NCBI GenBank assembly: GCA_009733575.1
Contig: ML769406.1
Location: 1 to 64,000, forward strand
Length of the DNA: 64,000 nucleotides
Direction of reading: 5' to 3'
Source of the DNA: Gymnopus androsaceus JB14
Taxonomy: Eukaryota > Basidiomycota > Agaricomycetes > Agaricales > Omphalotaceae
Shown here: positions 33,226 through 45,566 of the stretch, piece after piece
Numbering within the stretch: position 1 is the stretch's first letter
How the letters are laid out: each line of letters starts with the position of its first letter
Notes under the pieces: generated by a model
What the model was told of the DNA's origin: nothing
Database searches by the model: none
The model's input: the letters and a program-made list of their open reading frames with translations, nothing else
Position numbers and translations under genes: made by a program

Positions 33226-34984
33226 CCCACCACCTCGCTATCTGTATGCAAAGACAGAACAGGTTAACGGGCAGCAGGTGCAATGAGTATGACGTGTATC
33301 ACGGGAATGTCCAGTCTAGCAAGTGGTGGTCGAGATTGGGATTGCGGGTAATCCTGGCCTTTGTTATCGGCTTCTACTAGGAGGAGATTGAGATGAGTAA
33401 GTCGAGAAGGAGAGGGTTGAGGAGGGAGGTGATGCAACACGGTATAGGTAGAATTTTGTAACCTCTGTCTCATGCGATTGAATTCAAACTGGTCCGTGCC
33501 TTTGATAATTGCCATTATTCACTGCATTGGGAATGTCGGTAATCACATGCTTATAAGTACCTGTCGCGATGAACTGGAACATCTCCCTTAATATCATCTT
33601 CTCCATGAGTTCACCATCTTCGATGCCTCTTCAGGATGTTTCTCTAACCCAAATTGATCGCTTTGTTCATAAGGCCCTTCTCGGACACTTAGATGGTGCA
33701 CGGTCCATAAATAGAAAAAGCAACTGTAAAAAAAGATCGGCACTGGATGGCCACCCGAGGCCCAACACTACACAACTTTAGTTTGTTTATTGACGTTCAC
33801 TTTTGGAAGAAATCACTAGCAAAAGTGAAGTGGAAGAAGGATTCACATTTCTCGGCTGACTTCAGAGGCCACTTCACTTTCAACTTCACTTTCAACTTCA
33901 GTTCAGTTTTCAGTTTGCCAAAATCTCATTGTTTTCGCTGTAATGAAAGCTCTGAAGGTATTTTCATCCTCGTTCAATTTACAGGTATTTATCGACGTCA
34001 CATATTCTGGATAGGAAAGCCGACCAGTGACGCTCCCGGTATTGTAAAATCCTACCCACTCGCCAACCAGACTCAGCCTTCCTTACAGGTCAAACCTCTT
34101 ACACCCCGCTTCCATGGAACTGGCAGTGGAACCAAGCCTGCACCTGCCGGTACGAAAAGTGTTTTTAATAGCATTAGCACGGATGAATCGGATTTCGAAG
34201 GGAGCGGAGCAACGAAAGCTCATGGCTGCGAATACCGAGATTGTCGCGTCGCTGTGCAAAGACCGAAACCACCAATACGAGTAGATTGCTACGGTTTCAG
34301 TGGTAAAGGGGGATGTACCAAAATGAGCTAGGGAGCAGCGTAAGCGGAGAGTACGAAAGTGGTGGCGGAAAGAACAAGAAGGCAGAGGTCATTAGAGCAA
34401 GGACACCAATCAACACATTGCATGTTTTGTTGAGGATTTGTTATGAATCTGTATAACGAGTTAGTAGGAAACGACAACAATGGGACGATATAATAGACCA
34501 TCGGGATTGTGTAAAGAGTAACAGAAAGGATTACTGAAGCTAGACTTCGACTTCAGCAGGATCTAAAAACCGACGATTGTAAACGCCGTCATCCAGGGAG
34601 ATGTGTGCTGCTCGGGTGAAATGAATGAGCGGTGAGGCATGAAAAGGAAAACCAAGTAGATGGAGAAGCACAAGGGAATAGGTGATTCACTGATTCAGCT
34701 CAACAAGAGGTACTCCGCTAATAAGTGCTTCTCCCTACCCGACTTCAAGTTGTACATATTCATACTACATAGACGCACGACAGACACTCTAGAATCTTTC
34801 TACCGAAGAGCTGTTAGAGCTTGGCAGTATTAGCTGAGGACATGTATTTTATAGACCTGCTCTCCATAGCAGCTAGTGGCGGCAGTCCATGAGGCCTCTG
34901 GTGCGATGGGCAATGCACGAGCCAAAGCAGGATGAAAGGCGGAAGCAAGAGAAATAAGCGTGGGTACAAACTTGATGATCAAAG
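33226..34984. other. Unassigned sequence upstream of the kinase-like gene
   Basis: 33860-33910 holds a short tandem repeat (cttcactttcaa, two to three copies). A 194-codon plus-strand frame (33747-34331) spans it but has no recognised domain, and its first half is repeat-driven. The word gatgaaaggcggaagcaaga at 34930 also occurs in the MEST repeat at 31500, so a fragment of that repeat lies just upstream of the next gene. Confidence 0.4.
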
Positions 34985-35080
34985 ATGGACGAGCGCTCAA
35001 CATTGAACAGCTTTCCAACTTTCTTTCTTTCCTCTCAACACCACTACTCCTCGACATCTGGCTCTGAAAGTTCATTACGA

Positions 35081-37738
35081 ATGGAGCCACAGAAATTCTT
35101 TGAGAATGCATCCCAATTCACTATTCAAGGGTCTGAATTCAACGCCGTTGCTGGTGACCTAACTGTGAATCATAACTTGACGAAAAACTACTTTGGAGAC
35201 GCACCTTCGAGTCGAATCATTTCTGGCAGACAGGTTTGTTCGTTTGATTGCTCCCTGCTTAAAGCTCATTTTACTATCGAAACAGTTTCGCGTTATCCCA
35301 GATGGCGATGTCTTCGTACTTAGTACAAGTTCTAGTGCGATCAAAGACTCACAGGGTTTGATAAAAGTTGTGCGATCGATCAGCACTGTTCAGGTAGTGG
35401 GGATTCCGGGGGAACTAAACAAATTCACTGCTGTGGCTTATGAAGGTCCTCAGTCACAACAGGTGCGTTCTCTGAAATGGAGTTATATTCACTGAGACTT
35501 ATAGCTCTTTTAGGCTTTCGAAGATGATCTGGTTCAATACTCTCAATTACGGTGACCAAGTTCGCATAACAACTGATCACAGCTGTATTTCTGATACTCT
35601 TTGAACTATCAATAACTATTACTAGGTGGCATCCTAATTTCATGCAGTTGTTTGGACTTGTACATGGGCATTCTGTCCCAGCATTGATATTTCATAGCGG
35701 TGAGTGAGCATTCTTTGTGGAACCATTTAGCTGCTCTTTAATGTTGTCTGCTTCCAGAGTTGATTCCTCTGCGGTACTTTGCTCAGCAATGCTCTTCAAG
35801 TCCTCTTGCACTTGCATATCTAAAGCATCGATATGTAGGGTCATACTAAACTTAGATCCCAATTTGTAAGTACTGACATAAATTTTTAGTCAATTGATTC
35901 TTGGAAGGCAGGGGTAATTTCAATTTAGCATTTCAATTCGTGTATCTGAATTGACTATATTTCACAGTCCATTTATTTCTATGCAAGGTTTTTTGAAGAT
36001 GAAAAATTCTGGATACAACCATCATCTGGGCTCATATGTGCAGGCCCATTTGCTCCATCATCCGATTACATTCATATTCCAAAATCTTACCGTGAACTTA
36101 ATCAGCGACAATACCTGGAAAATATTCCCCAGCTCAAGGTTGCATTCTACAAATCAGATAACAAGATCATAAAGCACATTGAAGATCATTTTGAATCTGT
36201 TGTGTCATTTGTGGCATCTCAACTTTGGACTGATGGTGAAGCTCTCATGTGTAAAGAAGGCTCTGGGAATTTATTCACCTTTGGTTCTGTTATGAGTATA
36301 CATGATCATGTAAGAAAACCGACTTTCCTGGAAAATTCTCCATCAATATATTTTTCAAGGGTTATCCACGTGAATCTAGGAGAATCATTGCTCAAGTAGA
36401 TTCTTACAAAATACCTTACTCAGTTGGGAGGTGGAACATATATCATGAATCTGGAGAATTACATTCAACTGGTTGGACCAGGTAAAGCTCTGCTAGTTGC
36501 ATCCTGATATCTTATCACTTTAACCACTAATATATCTATAAGGTTTCACTATTCAGCATCTTTTTATCAATTCAGCATTGATATCAAGACACAAATTTCA
36601 GCCCATGATCTTCAGGCTGCCTGGTTAGCACAAGCTGCCCATATTTTGGCAAATATTGACCAGAAATATGGTGAGGACAACCACTTTGTTTGACACCAGA
36701 AAGAGCTCACATCAATCCAGTTTTATTCAGCTCTAAGATCAAAATGTTTCTGTCAAAAACCCAGCTATTTTTAGGACCAAAAAAACTTCCTTTTTGGCCC
36801 CGAATCCCTTATCTGTTCATTGCACCAGTGAAGATAATGGAAATCAGATCCATCCCATATTTTTCCTTTCACAATGAACCTTACTTCTGGTCCTTTGACC
36901 TGAATGGAATACAAAAAATATCTCCTACAACACAAATGCTTCTTGGGCTCCCTTCATTGGAACCCATGGTACATGGGCTGCATTGGTCTGCTTCTGAACA
37001 TAAAGCAGTGTTGCAATATTTGCAAAACAAGGGCTTCTCTTCTGGGTTAAAATACTCACGCAAACAAGGTTATCCCCTTTTCAAGGCTCCAAAAAGTAAT
37101 GTTCAAGTCGAGTCAGAGGAATTTGAAATTATTGACGCAGAATCAGATGGTGAGTACCTGCAGAAAGACTGAGCAGTGATGTTCTGCTGACCAGATCACT
37201 GTTAACTAGTAGCAGATAATGCAGATGTAGAAGATGATTGGGGGTTTATATCTGACAACCTCTCCTGCCACTCATCTGGTATGTATTTTGTCAGGTCATG
37301 GAGGAAATATTTAATTTATCTTTGCATTAACAGATGATTCTGAGATATCTGATGACAACCAACCCCGTCACTCATTTGGTATGAATTTTATCAAATCTTT
37401 GAGGGAATATTTCAAAATTTATCCAATGATTAACAGATGATTCTGACTGTACTCGAAATCACAAGCCCTTCAACCAACCACTAAGGCGGACTAGATCATT
37501 GTCCTCGTTTAATCCAAACGGGGATATTCATGAACCTATAGAGAACAGGGTACTGGAAAGCATTCGCCAGTTCTGGTGTCAAGATTGCGATAATTCCATA
37601 ACTATCCATCCAGCAGTCCAGAAACCATGTATGCACAGGGAACATCATATTCATCAGGCTATTCAACAGGCTATACAGGAACATGGTTATATCCCTTGGG
37701 AGCATATGGATTTTTGCTTGGATCTCATTAACTACTAG
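35081..37738 (+). CDS. Kinase-like (probable pseudokinase) protein with an NLR-type N-terminal motif
   Basis: Thirteen exons join with every phase matching: 35081-35233, 35286-35462, 35514-35551, 35626-35699, 35758-35834, 35890-35913, 35968-36309, 36360-36481, 36543-36670, 36721-37149, 37216-37278, 37334-37378, 37437-37738. They give 657 aa; all introns are 50-74 bp. Residues 6-25 (FFENASQFTIQGSEFNAVAG) match the NLR N-terminal motif. FRVIPDGDVFVLS follows, then a worn kinase N-lobe: FTAVAYEG replaces the VAIK lysine, then HPNFMQLFGLVHG and ALIFHSELIP. The middle (TRFHYSASF, AAWLAQAAHIL, PYFWSFDLNGIQKIS, LGLPSL) matches, from memory, a large agaricomycete family of unknown function. The tail is acidic, then CX2C..CX1H (WCQDCDN, PCMHREHH), possibly zinc-binding. 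An in-frame ATG at 34985 would add 32 residues. This is the best preserved gene here; a role as NLR partner is inference. Confidence 0.8.
37279..37436 (+). repeat. Tandemly duplicated mini-exon/intron unit
   Basis: The intron at 37279-37333 (gtatgtattttgtcagg..) and the one at 37379-37436 (gtatgaattttatcaaat..) are alike along their length. The exons they follow end alike: ISDNLSCHSSG and ISDDNQPRHSFG. Both exons end in phase 1 and are followed by DDS, so unit duplication adds 15 residues without breaking the frame. Confidence 0.65.
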
Positions 37739-38790
37739 TATTTTGTACTTATGCTTACTATACTTTGTACTCACGACCGCAGTAACTTTCTCATCCATCC
37801 CATCGGCTCCACTGGCAAACTAACCCCAGTGGTAACTGAATTTCATAGTTGGATTTAAAATACAAGTGGGTTGATGAAATTCTTCTTCAAGTTAACAGCA
37901 GTAAGAGGTGCCTTGGTCGGTGTTAGGACATGATGGAGTCATGCACTGTCCAGAGTTGACCATTGAAGGGTCCGCAGGATGTAAAAGCAGTTATAATCCA
38001 TCCAGAACACTCGATTGAGTTTGATAGAATGAAGGGAGAAAGATAATCATGCATCATGCCTAAGCGATAGTTTCGAACTAGATGTGAGTTTCTGAATGAA
38101 AACCTCTAGTAAGGTCTCACTTGTCATTCCATTGTTTGCGTTCCCCGAAAGCCACTGCACTTCATAAAAAGAACAAAGAGCGAGAGGACTTCGAATACGG
38201 CTCTAGTCTTTCAAATATCCAGAATGTTATAGCAATAAAAGATGCTCAATAGCGAACAGATGCAGAATTTATTGCCAAAAAATTGGAAAGATCGGAGTTG
38301 CTATGCGAGGGAGATAGGACCGACTCTGAGTCTGTGTAGTTGCTCAGTGCCAAAAGATTAACAGTACAATAGGTATATAGATAGTGAACATACGTTGAGT
38401 AAGCCTTTGCTGCCATCTTCGATTACAACTGCCACCACAAATCTATAGTATCTCATCGAAGATGCTATTGGCGACACGTTGGCGACACGGATACCATGAG
38501 CGCGTTTCTCGGATGAGTTTCTATAATGAGTGTCCGGAGAATGAGGAAAACAGTTAATGTACAGAAACACGTCGCAAATGAGGGCGACTAGAAATGAATG
38601 GAAGGACTCGGATGTGAATTCATGAATAGGCAAGCAAAACGAAACAGATAAAGTCGAAGAAAAAATCAAACTTACGGAAAAAAAAACTTGGAGTTCTAAT
38701 TCATTATGGCACTGAGCTCGCTTGTATTTTCTCCGATCCTAGTTACTGAAACTCAAGCTATAGCTGGAGTGCAATCGAGATGAGCTATTG
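37739..38790. repeat. Decayed dispersed repeat, relative of 13.9-14.3 kb
   Basis: From about 37990 to 38360 the sequence matches 13900-14250: tttgatagaatgaagggaga, agcgagaggacttcgaatac, tatccagaatgttatagc, gatgctcaatagc. A 103-codon minus frame (38358-38669) has no recognised domain. No gene is supported. Confidence 0.5.
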
Positions 38791-38799
38791 CATATGATC

Positions 38800-40290
38800 T
38801 GTCCCTGAGGGAGGCTCGGACGCGTCTTTTATGGGTCCGAATCCAGCACAAGATCCAATATTATTTTGTCTGGTAGCGGTAGCTGTACTGTGACCGAAAA
38901 AAAAACCAAAAGGAAGATAAAAGAAAAGCAAGATGCGCGATAACATTTGGCGCTTCGATTTTCTCGCATTTGTACTTTCGAACCATGACCACTATCTTGT
39001 ATATCCTCTTTTTCTCGACACATTCTGCTCGCCCGCCCTGCATGTTTCCACCGCTCAGCCTCTAGGTCATCCAGAGTCAGCAATCACCAACTTTCGAACA
39101 GAAACGTATGTCTACTACTTGCTTTTATTTAATTGTACCTCAGTGACTGAAATGCCAATAGTCTTGCCTTTTGTCTTTCCACTTTTCTTCAACTTCGAGG
39201 CTAGCAGGTCCTTAGCGGAACGCTGCCAAGCTCCAACTCGCCACTGTATTCGAGATCCTATGTGCTCGCTGAAGCTTGAAGGACAATGGCTAAAGTGCCA
39301 TACTCATGGATATGTCGCATGTGGAACGTTACTTGAATTGTTCGAGCCATATTCGAACAAGCTATCCGATCCTCACTCTTTCGGCATCGGGCTGAACTTT
39401 CCCTGTCGTCGTAGAAGGACTGGTTTGTTGTAGTCGAGACTCGGGAGTGAAGATGGAGATTCCTGATGTGGGAAGGCTGGGGGAGACGGAGACTATTGTC
39501 GATTGTGTTTTCCCTATACAGAGGTCAAATTCGATTCGTCGAAACGTTAGGTTCAGGCCGTTTGACCGCCAAACCATAACACGGAGTCGCTTCATGGACC
39601 ATCCTTCGGACGCTTTTCCATCCATCTTCAACTCTCCTTTGAATTATGTCGTTCAACAACTTATCATCGCAACCCTCCAGGCATCTCCGTTTGGCACATC
39701 ATCACTGCCATGGAGTCATTTACTGCTATTGAATCTGCGCTGTTCAAAGTGGCATCTATTCCATCCCATCTGTTTGCTTTTACCGACAGCCCAGGTCATC
39801 TTCCGTTGACTTATCAAGTATCTCCTGAGACTTACCAGCCTTTCTTCGTAGACTCGTCTCTGCTGAACCGAAAACACATCCCGTTCTACTTGTGTCACAT
39901 CCGACTTGATGCCAGGTCCGCCATGGATATAGCGATTCAGAGTGGCCGAATACCTATCTTCATGCTCGGAGAATCTCAGTCCAGAAGGTCGAATTCGGCA
40001 CAGCGGTCATCCATGGCTCATTGAACCCAACCATCTCTTGCGCGCGTACGCTGAGTCAGGCTTTGGCCTCCAGCTCTCGAGTAATGTCATCTCCCTTTTC
40101 CCTTGGCTCTCGATCATCGACCGGATATTGTTGCACTTATGTGTCAAGGTACTCGAGATCCAGCCGCGCTGAAAGAGTTTATGAGTACTGGAGAACTGCA
40201 GTTGGAGCAACCTACAGATTCGGGAATCCTAGTCAATGGCCAGTCCTCGCGCGCTCTGCGCTTTTGACATTGCCTATAAAGTGGAGTTAA
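38800..40290 (+). repeat. MEST repeat, copy 4
   Basis: It starts gagggaggctcggacgcgtct as at 31380. The leader is intact but the initiator is lost: ctttcgaacagaaacgtatg lacks the ATGGAATCAACG part. Splice signals remain and are followed by LAFCLSTFLQLRG-like coding. Later words include ttcatggaccatccttcgg, cgcaaccctccaggcatctcc, ccgacagcccaggtcatctt and gggaatcctagtcaatgg. A 166-codon frame (38933-39433) crosses the intron and is not a real gene. Confidence 0.6.
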
Positions 40291-42685
40291 ACAGGTAAGC
40301 TCTCAGTGTTTTCATCGGATATCCTCAAAGCTGATGATTCTAACCTGTGCTCTCTGCAGTGTGAATTACCCGCATTAGTGCCAATGTCCAGTCCCAGTCT
40401 ACGATGGCTTTCAGCGCAGCTTCTCTACAACAGCTAGGTCTTTGGCACGTACGTACTTCTGGTTCGTGCTGTTCTGTTCGTTAGTTTACTCGTTCATAAT
40501 GATTCATTCACTGCTTCAGATTCATGCCTATAATCGTTGAAAGCAGGTCTCGAAACCTACATTACTGCGTTTGAAAGATATTTTGGACCCGAGCAAAAAG
40601 GTTCGTCGGGATCTCCTCTAAATCGTGCCTCCGTATTCTGTAGCTCAAGGCAGTGCATTCTAGTGGTCGACGGATGCTATAGTCTGCCTAAGGGACTCCA
40701 ATCGCCGTTCGTCGGCAAACGCGAAAGATGTCTTCATTTGGACGAGAAGCTTCCTTCTCTCATCGTCTGTTGTGTCTCTTACCTTGCTCTATGGAATTCA
40801 TGTCGGCGACACTCTTCCTTCTTGCCCTCCCTTCCTTCGCTCATTGGAGCCATTCCTTGGAGCCAGCTGCAAGATCGAGGTCGAGGTCGAGGTCCAGATT
40901 TACTCGAAGTACCATAGCAGTAGACCGCCGGTGCCTACAGTTTTACAACTTCATCCCCAGGTCCAACCTAGCTTGGCTCCTCCGTAGCCTTTTCCACCGA
41001 GTACTACCACCAGAGAGTTGTTGCAGTTGTGGCCTGCAACTGGGGCAGGGACGACGGCCAACGCCAACGCCAATACCAACGTCAGTCCCCAATTAGCAGT
41101 CACAGTCTGGATTCCCGTTCGGAGCTCTCCACCTCCAATAATCCCTACTCGGCCACAAGCGGGCTGCAGCACGTACACGTCTTGTCTACGTACAGGCGCT
41201 ACGCTGTTCGTTCAGCCTACCGCCGTTTAGTATCGGGGTTGATACTGGATTTGGGTATAATAACTATGACTGCAGTTATGCTTTCATCTTACCTCCCTCA
41301 AGCTATTCCCCCATTCTTCTCATTTCGTGCTCCTCCAGTCTCCAGCGCTAGCACGAACACTCCGCCCACCCCGCTCCCCCCGGTGTACACGTAGAACACT
41401 GAGTTGGGTTCGAATGAGGATTTGGATGAAGGGGCTGATTCTGATAGGACTCCGATGTCGCTGTTGGGGATATCGTTGTTTCTTCCAGGGTTGACGATGA
41501 GGGGGGCTAGAGGAGACCGATGCGTGCATCAACCTCCTGCTTCCGTCGACACCGACCTAAACCTAACCCGATCCTACTTGGCCTCCGCCCATCTACATTC
41601 AACTGCTGCGATTGCGAATCCGTCTGGAGCCATGGATACCAAGAAATCCGCATCCTTCTCTCCATCGATGTCCAACTCGGACTCACCCGCCATCTCCTAA
41701 ACTGCATCGTTATCTGTACACAAGGTTGGAACAGGAGGAGGGGCAGCAACGAATGTGGTATTCACAAGATATTCGCTCACGATTGATTGGTTAGTCCGAA
41801 TTGATGAGTACCATTGGTCGAGCCATGAGCACAATCACCGCAGTGTCTGCCAGAAGAGTTTTATCGCTGCCAGGGCATTTGAATGCGAATGTGGTTGAAT
41901 TATTGGGGGAGTTTTGAACCATGTAGAGTAGTTGGAGTGAGTTCTGCGCAGTGAGTCTTCTTTTTTTTTTTTTTTTTCATGAATTTTACACTCGCTGATT
42001 CCAGCTCAGCTTTGCCCGTTTATAGGACTTATGTCTTTGTTAAAATATAATACTAGTACCAAATCTTTTATGCCATCGAATCTCGCCCGAACTCTGGATC
42101 TCAACTGCATTTTTCCAGCACGCGTTAGATGCGAAAAGCACGTTGGTTGAACGCGATCGTTGAGCCGTTATTCAACCTGGTTTAACGGCCGTTTGGCCAT
42201 TTCGAGGTAGGTTGTAATAGACAGGCAATGTGTGGTTTAACGCCGTTAAACAGGGGACAAGAATGTACGGTTAGTACTACTGTTTGACGTGTGTTTGACA
42301 TGTTTATTAACGGCCTCAAAAGTAGTCTACGTAGATTGTACAAACAAGTTGTGTTTAAACACAAACGTTATTTGACACCCCTCTGTTTAACGAGGCTAAT
42401 GGTATTTTATGATTGGGTCGGGTTGGACCTGAAGTCCGATTTTCCAGACCTTCTCCAACCCAACTAGATTCGGCAACTAGGGGGTTCAACGTTTCGGACT
42501 GTTTGGCACCGCGGCAAAAAAGGTAGTTATGCACGCGCAAGATGAAGAAGACCAGGATTAGTCTAGCCGCATGGTATACTAGTGTCCCCAATTATAATCA
42601 GTTGAATTCGCTATAAAACATATATGAGTTTCCAGAGCTCTGGGCTCAGACTTCCACTCGGATAACGAACTACTCAGGCTGTATC
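40291..42685. other. Unassigned, decayed sequence
   Basis: Many short proline/alanine-rich frames occur (for example 41029-41394 with TANANANTNVSPQL) but none has a recognised domain. 42130-42400 is dense in gtttaac/gttaaac words, including the palindromes at 42236-42250 and 42349-42364, probably a small element. The 42590-42685 stretch (ataaaacatatat) is the upstream region of the next gene. Confidence 0.4.
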
Positions 42686-45241
42686 ATGTCCTCCGGGAGT
42701 TTTGCAGGTATACTAATCCCTATTTCAGACGGGCTTGAACTCACGACTCGGCGTCCCTCTTGTGCAGTACCGTCTAACATAGACCCCCTCGAAGAGCTTC
42801 GCAAGGAAAGCGAAAAGGATCCCGGCCTCAAACCCCTGTACAACATCATCGCAGGTTTGCACCAGGGAGGTCGCCAGAACGCCAACCTCTTCTCTGACCT
42901 GTTCCAGCTCGTGAAAAACGACCCGGAGCTGAATGCGCTTTATATGGACAAAGTTGATGGTGACTTAAACGCCGTTGGTTCTGCACTGGTGCGCACTTTG
43001 GAAGATATGTAAGTTGTCCGAATGCCAGCCGGTGGAATGATAATCAACTGATTGGACTATCAGCGATAGTCCCTTCACGAGACAATGTCAGAAGACTGGT
43101 CGTGTCGATGCTCTCAAAGAGGATAGTCCACTCAACTCTGTTCCGAAGAAGCCATCCTTCATCTACAAAGACTTTGTCAACCGAAGGGAAGCAGAGTCTT
43201 GATGTCAAGGAAGGCGATGGCAAGCCTATGGTCTACCTGCAGAACGAGACATTCCAGAACTGGGGAATACACCCAGCCATACGTTCATCGCTAGAACGAG
43301 AATTGATGTACAGAATCTTGTGAGGTGGGCGAGCAGACCTGAGGTTAACAAGCGTGTTAGAGTTGCAGGGTTCAGACACACTTGGGGGTACGTTTATACG
43401 GTCAATATTATACTGGGTTTTTATGTGGCTCACTGGTTCGCTTTCAAAGGGATCTGTACTCTGCTGACGGAGAAATCATCGTAGTCCTACTCCCGTTATC
43501 CACAACTATCGATCTTCCTTCCGTCCTAGTAATCGATGCAAAGTCAGATCTACAAGGTATCAACGTAACCGAGAGCAACGGTCAGTACTTGGCCAAGGTT
43601 GGTGCTGGTACCACAAACAATCAGTTCCGTGAATGGTGCTTCAAGAATAGGACTGTGGCGTTGTCCCTAAATGTCATGGTGAGCTCTCTCGGAGATGAAA
43701 AAAAAACAAACTAAGCTCGATATACAGGTTGGAATCACCTTTGGTGGATCTAACGCACCTGTTTGCCACGGAGCAGGTCTCTCAACTAGTACGTTATCTG
43801 ACCTTGTAGCAGTGGAATACGTCGACCCACAGGGCAACATCCAGACTGTTAATGTCCCATCCCAGCTTCAAGCAGCAGCAGGATGCTTCGGTTTGCTCGG
43901 AGTCGTGCTGAGCATCACACTGCGCGTGGACAAGATGCAGAAAGTAGTGATGCAGCCCAGAAAAATTCCAGCTCCGCTCGCTATCCCTCCACCCCCAAAT
44001 TACGATTATGCCGAGGCGCCAGCATGGATGGACATCTCCCAATACAGCAAAGAACAGCTCGCTGATGCCCAAAAGAAGTTTGAGGAGACAATTGAGAAGG
44101 AGTATTATGTCGAGTGGTTCTGGTTTCCCTTCTAAGCAGATGTATGGGTCAACACATGGCAACGAACTGAAGTTACAATCGCGGAAGAGTTAGATGCCTA
44201 CCCGAATAATTTGCAGGCCGCTCTCCAATGGGTAAGCCAATGCCATTCAGTTTTTGTTTTTTTTTGCGATTGCTAATGTGAGTTCTTGGAAGCCGGAAGG
44301 ATTCTTCGCCGAGGTCATCAACAACTGGTCGAAATACCAAGTGCTTGCTGGGTGGCTGCAGGCATTCGTCTTTGGTTCATTTGGTATGCTTCAGATGCCT
44401 GACGTCCCAGAGGAGAAGAATGCCATACTATACCTATGTCAGCGAGGCGTTGCATTTTAGGAGGGGTACTCGTATGTGTCTATATAGAGTAGTTCCAACT
44501 CAGTCGAATGACTATAGTATAACTGATTATTCAAACAGAAAACATGCGTTGTTTGGATTCGGAGTGGGAAATCCTTATTCCTGCAGTGAAGGGGGGAATG
44601 ACTAGGGATTACAGTATCATTCAACGAGTATGGTGCGTCTAAGCTGCTATTTGTTCCAGAGTATAACCTAATCGATGCCTAATAGGTGGGACGGGATAAC
44701 CGCATTCTATAAAAACCTCGACACCTGCCCAATGCATGTAACTCTTGAGATGCGCATCACCGGCTCATCCGATGTGCTATTAGTACCTCAGCGGCACAAC
44801 GACCTTGGAACGTGCTCCATCGAAGTCCTCACCACACTTAACACAACCCCAAGCGAATGGAAAGACTATAAACAGCACACGTTGGACAGGTAGTCTAGCT
44901 ACACTGATGCTAATGGAAAACCGCTCAACATACGGCCACATTGGGCAAAGGAGTGGCAGGGGTTGAAAGTGAGAGGGAAAGATGTTATTCAGTATTTAAG
45001 GGAGGAGGCGTATGTGGAGGAGCTTGAGGAGTTCGTGGATATATTGTCGAGGATTACATCCGAGAGGGGTAGCTCACTTGATGAGACACGGAAAAGGTTC
45101 TCGAATCCTTTACTTGAGCAGCTCATCTTTGGTATTAAACCTAGTCTGATTGTGGAGGAGCCTCCAAAGAATGTTCCCTATCCATCTGGCTCTGAGAAGA
45201 AAGTTGAGTGTTGCTGGATGGCAGGGCTCTGTTGTTTTTAA
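42686..45241 (+). pseudogene. FAD-linked D-arabinono-1,4-lactone oxidase-like gene, broken
   Basis: Intron-separated pieces give, in order, EELRKESEKDPGLKPLYNII; NRREAES/SLDVKEGDGKPMVYLQNE; RVRVAGFRHTWG (FAD-domain start); VGAGTTNNQFREWC; VGITFGGSNAPVCHGAGLST; CFGLLGVVLSITLRVDKM; EWFWFPF; SEALHFRRGTQNMR; WWDGITAFYKNLDTCPMHV; and RPHWAKEWQGL, the HW-x-K hallmark of the ALO C-terminal domain. Breaks: a 2-base loss near 43199, a missing G near 43264, an in-frame TAA at 44133 (expected CAA), a frameshift near 44428 and an in-frame TAG at 44891 (expected TGG). Relatives oxidise sugar lactones with oxygen. Both nonsense codons fit C:G to T:A changes. The last residues are ..CCWMAGLCCF. Confidence 0.75.
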
Positions 45242-45566
45242 TTATATATTATATGTTTTGCAGAAAAACCCTACACACCATCATTGCCTACATAGCACGG
45301 TTTCCCTCTCGGGCTGTTGAAAATGAATAGCAAAAGTAGCATTTCCAGTCTGTCCAAGGTATGGCACCATTTTATATAAGCAGATCGGCCGACATGACTT
45401 ATAGATAAGTTGGGCATTTATTACTCTAGCTCAAGGCATGCAAAGCTCGGGCCCACACTCCACTTCTCTCCCCTCCCTTGCTAAGCTCAGGGGGAGGAGG
45501 GGTCCCCCAAACCAGGAAGCCTCAGTCCTAAAGCCTTGTTTGCACTTTTAAAATACACTGAACCCT
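45242..45566. other. Intergenic sequence
   Basis: Nothing recognisable lies between the broken oxidase and the next MITE. Confidence 0.5.

Noticed and set aside
33747..34331. 194-codon plus-strand frame as a gene
   Set aside because: The first half is a short tandem repeat (cttcactttcaa) and no family or intron structure is visible.
40951..41394. Overlapping alanine/proline-rich frames as a secreted protein
   Set aside because: Frames on both strands are similarly open from base composition and no signal or domain is convincing.
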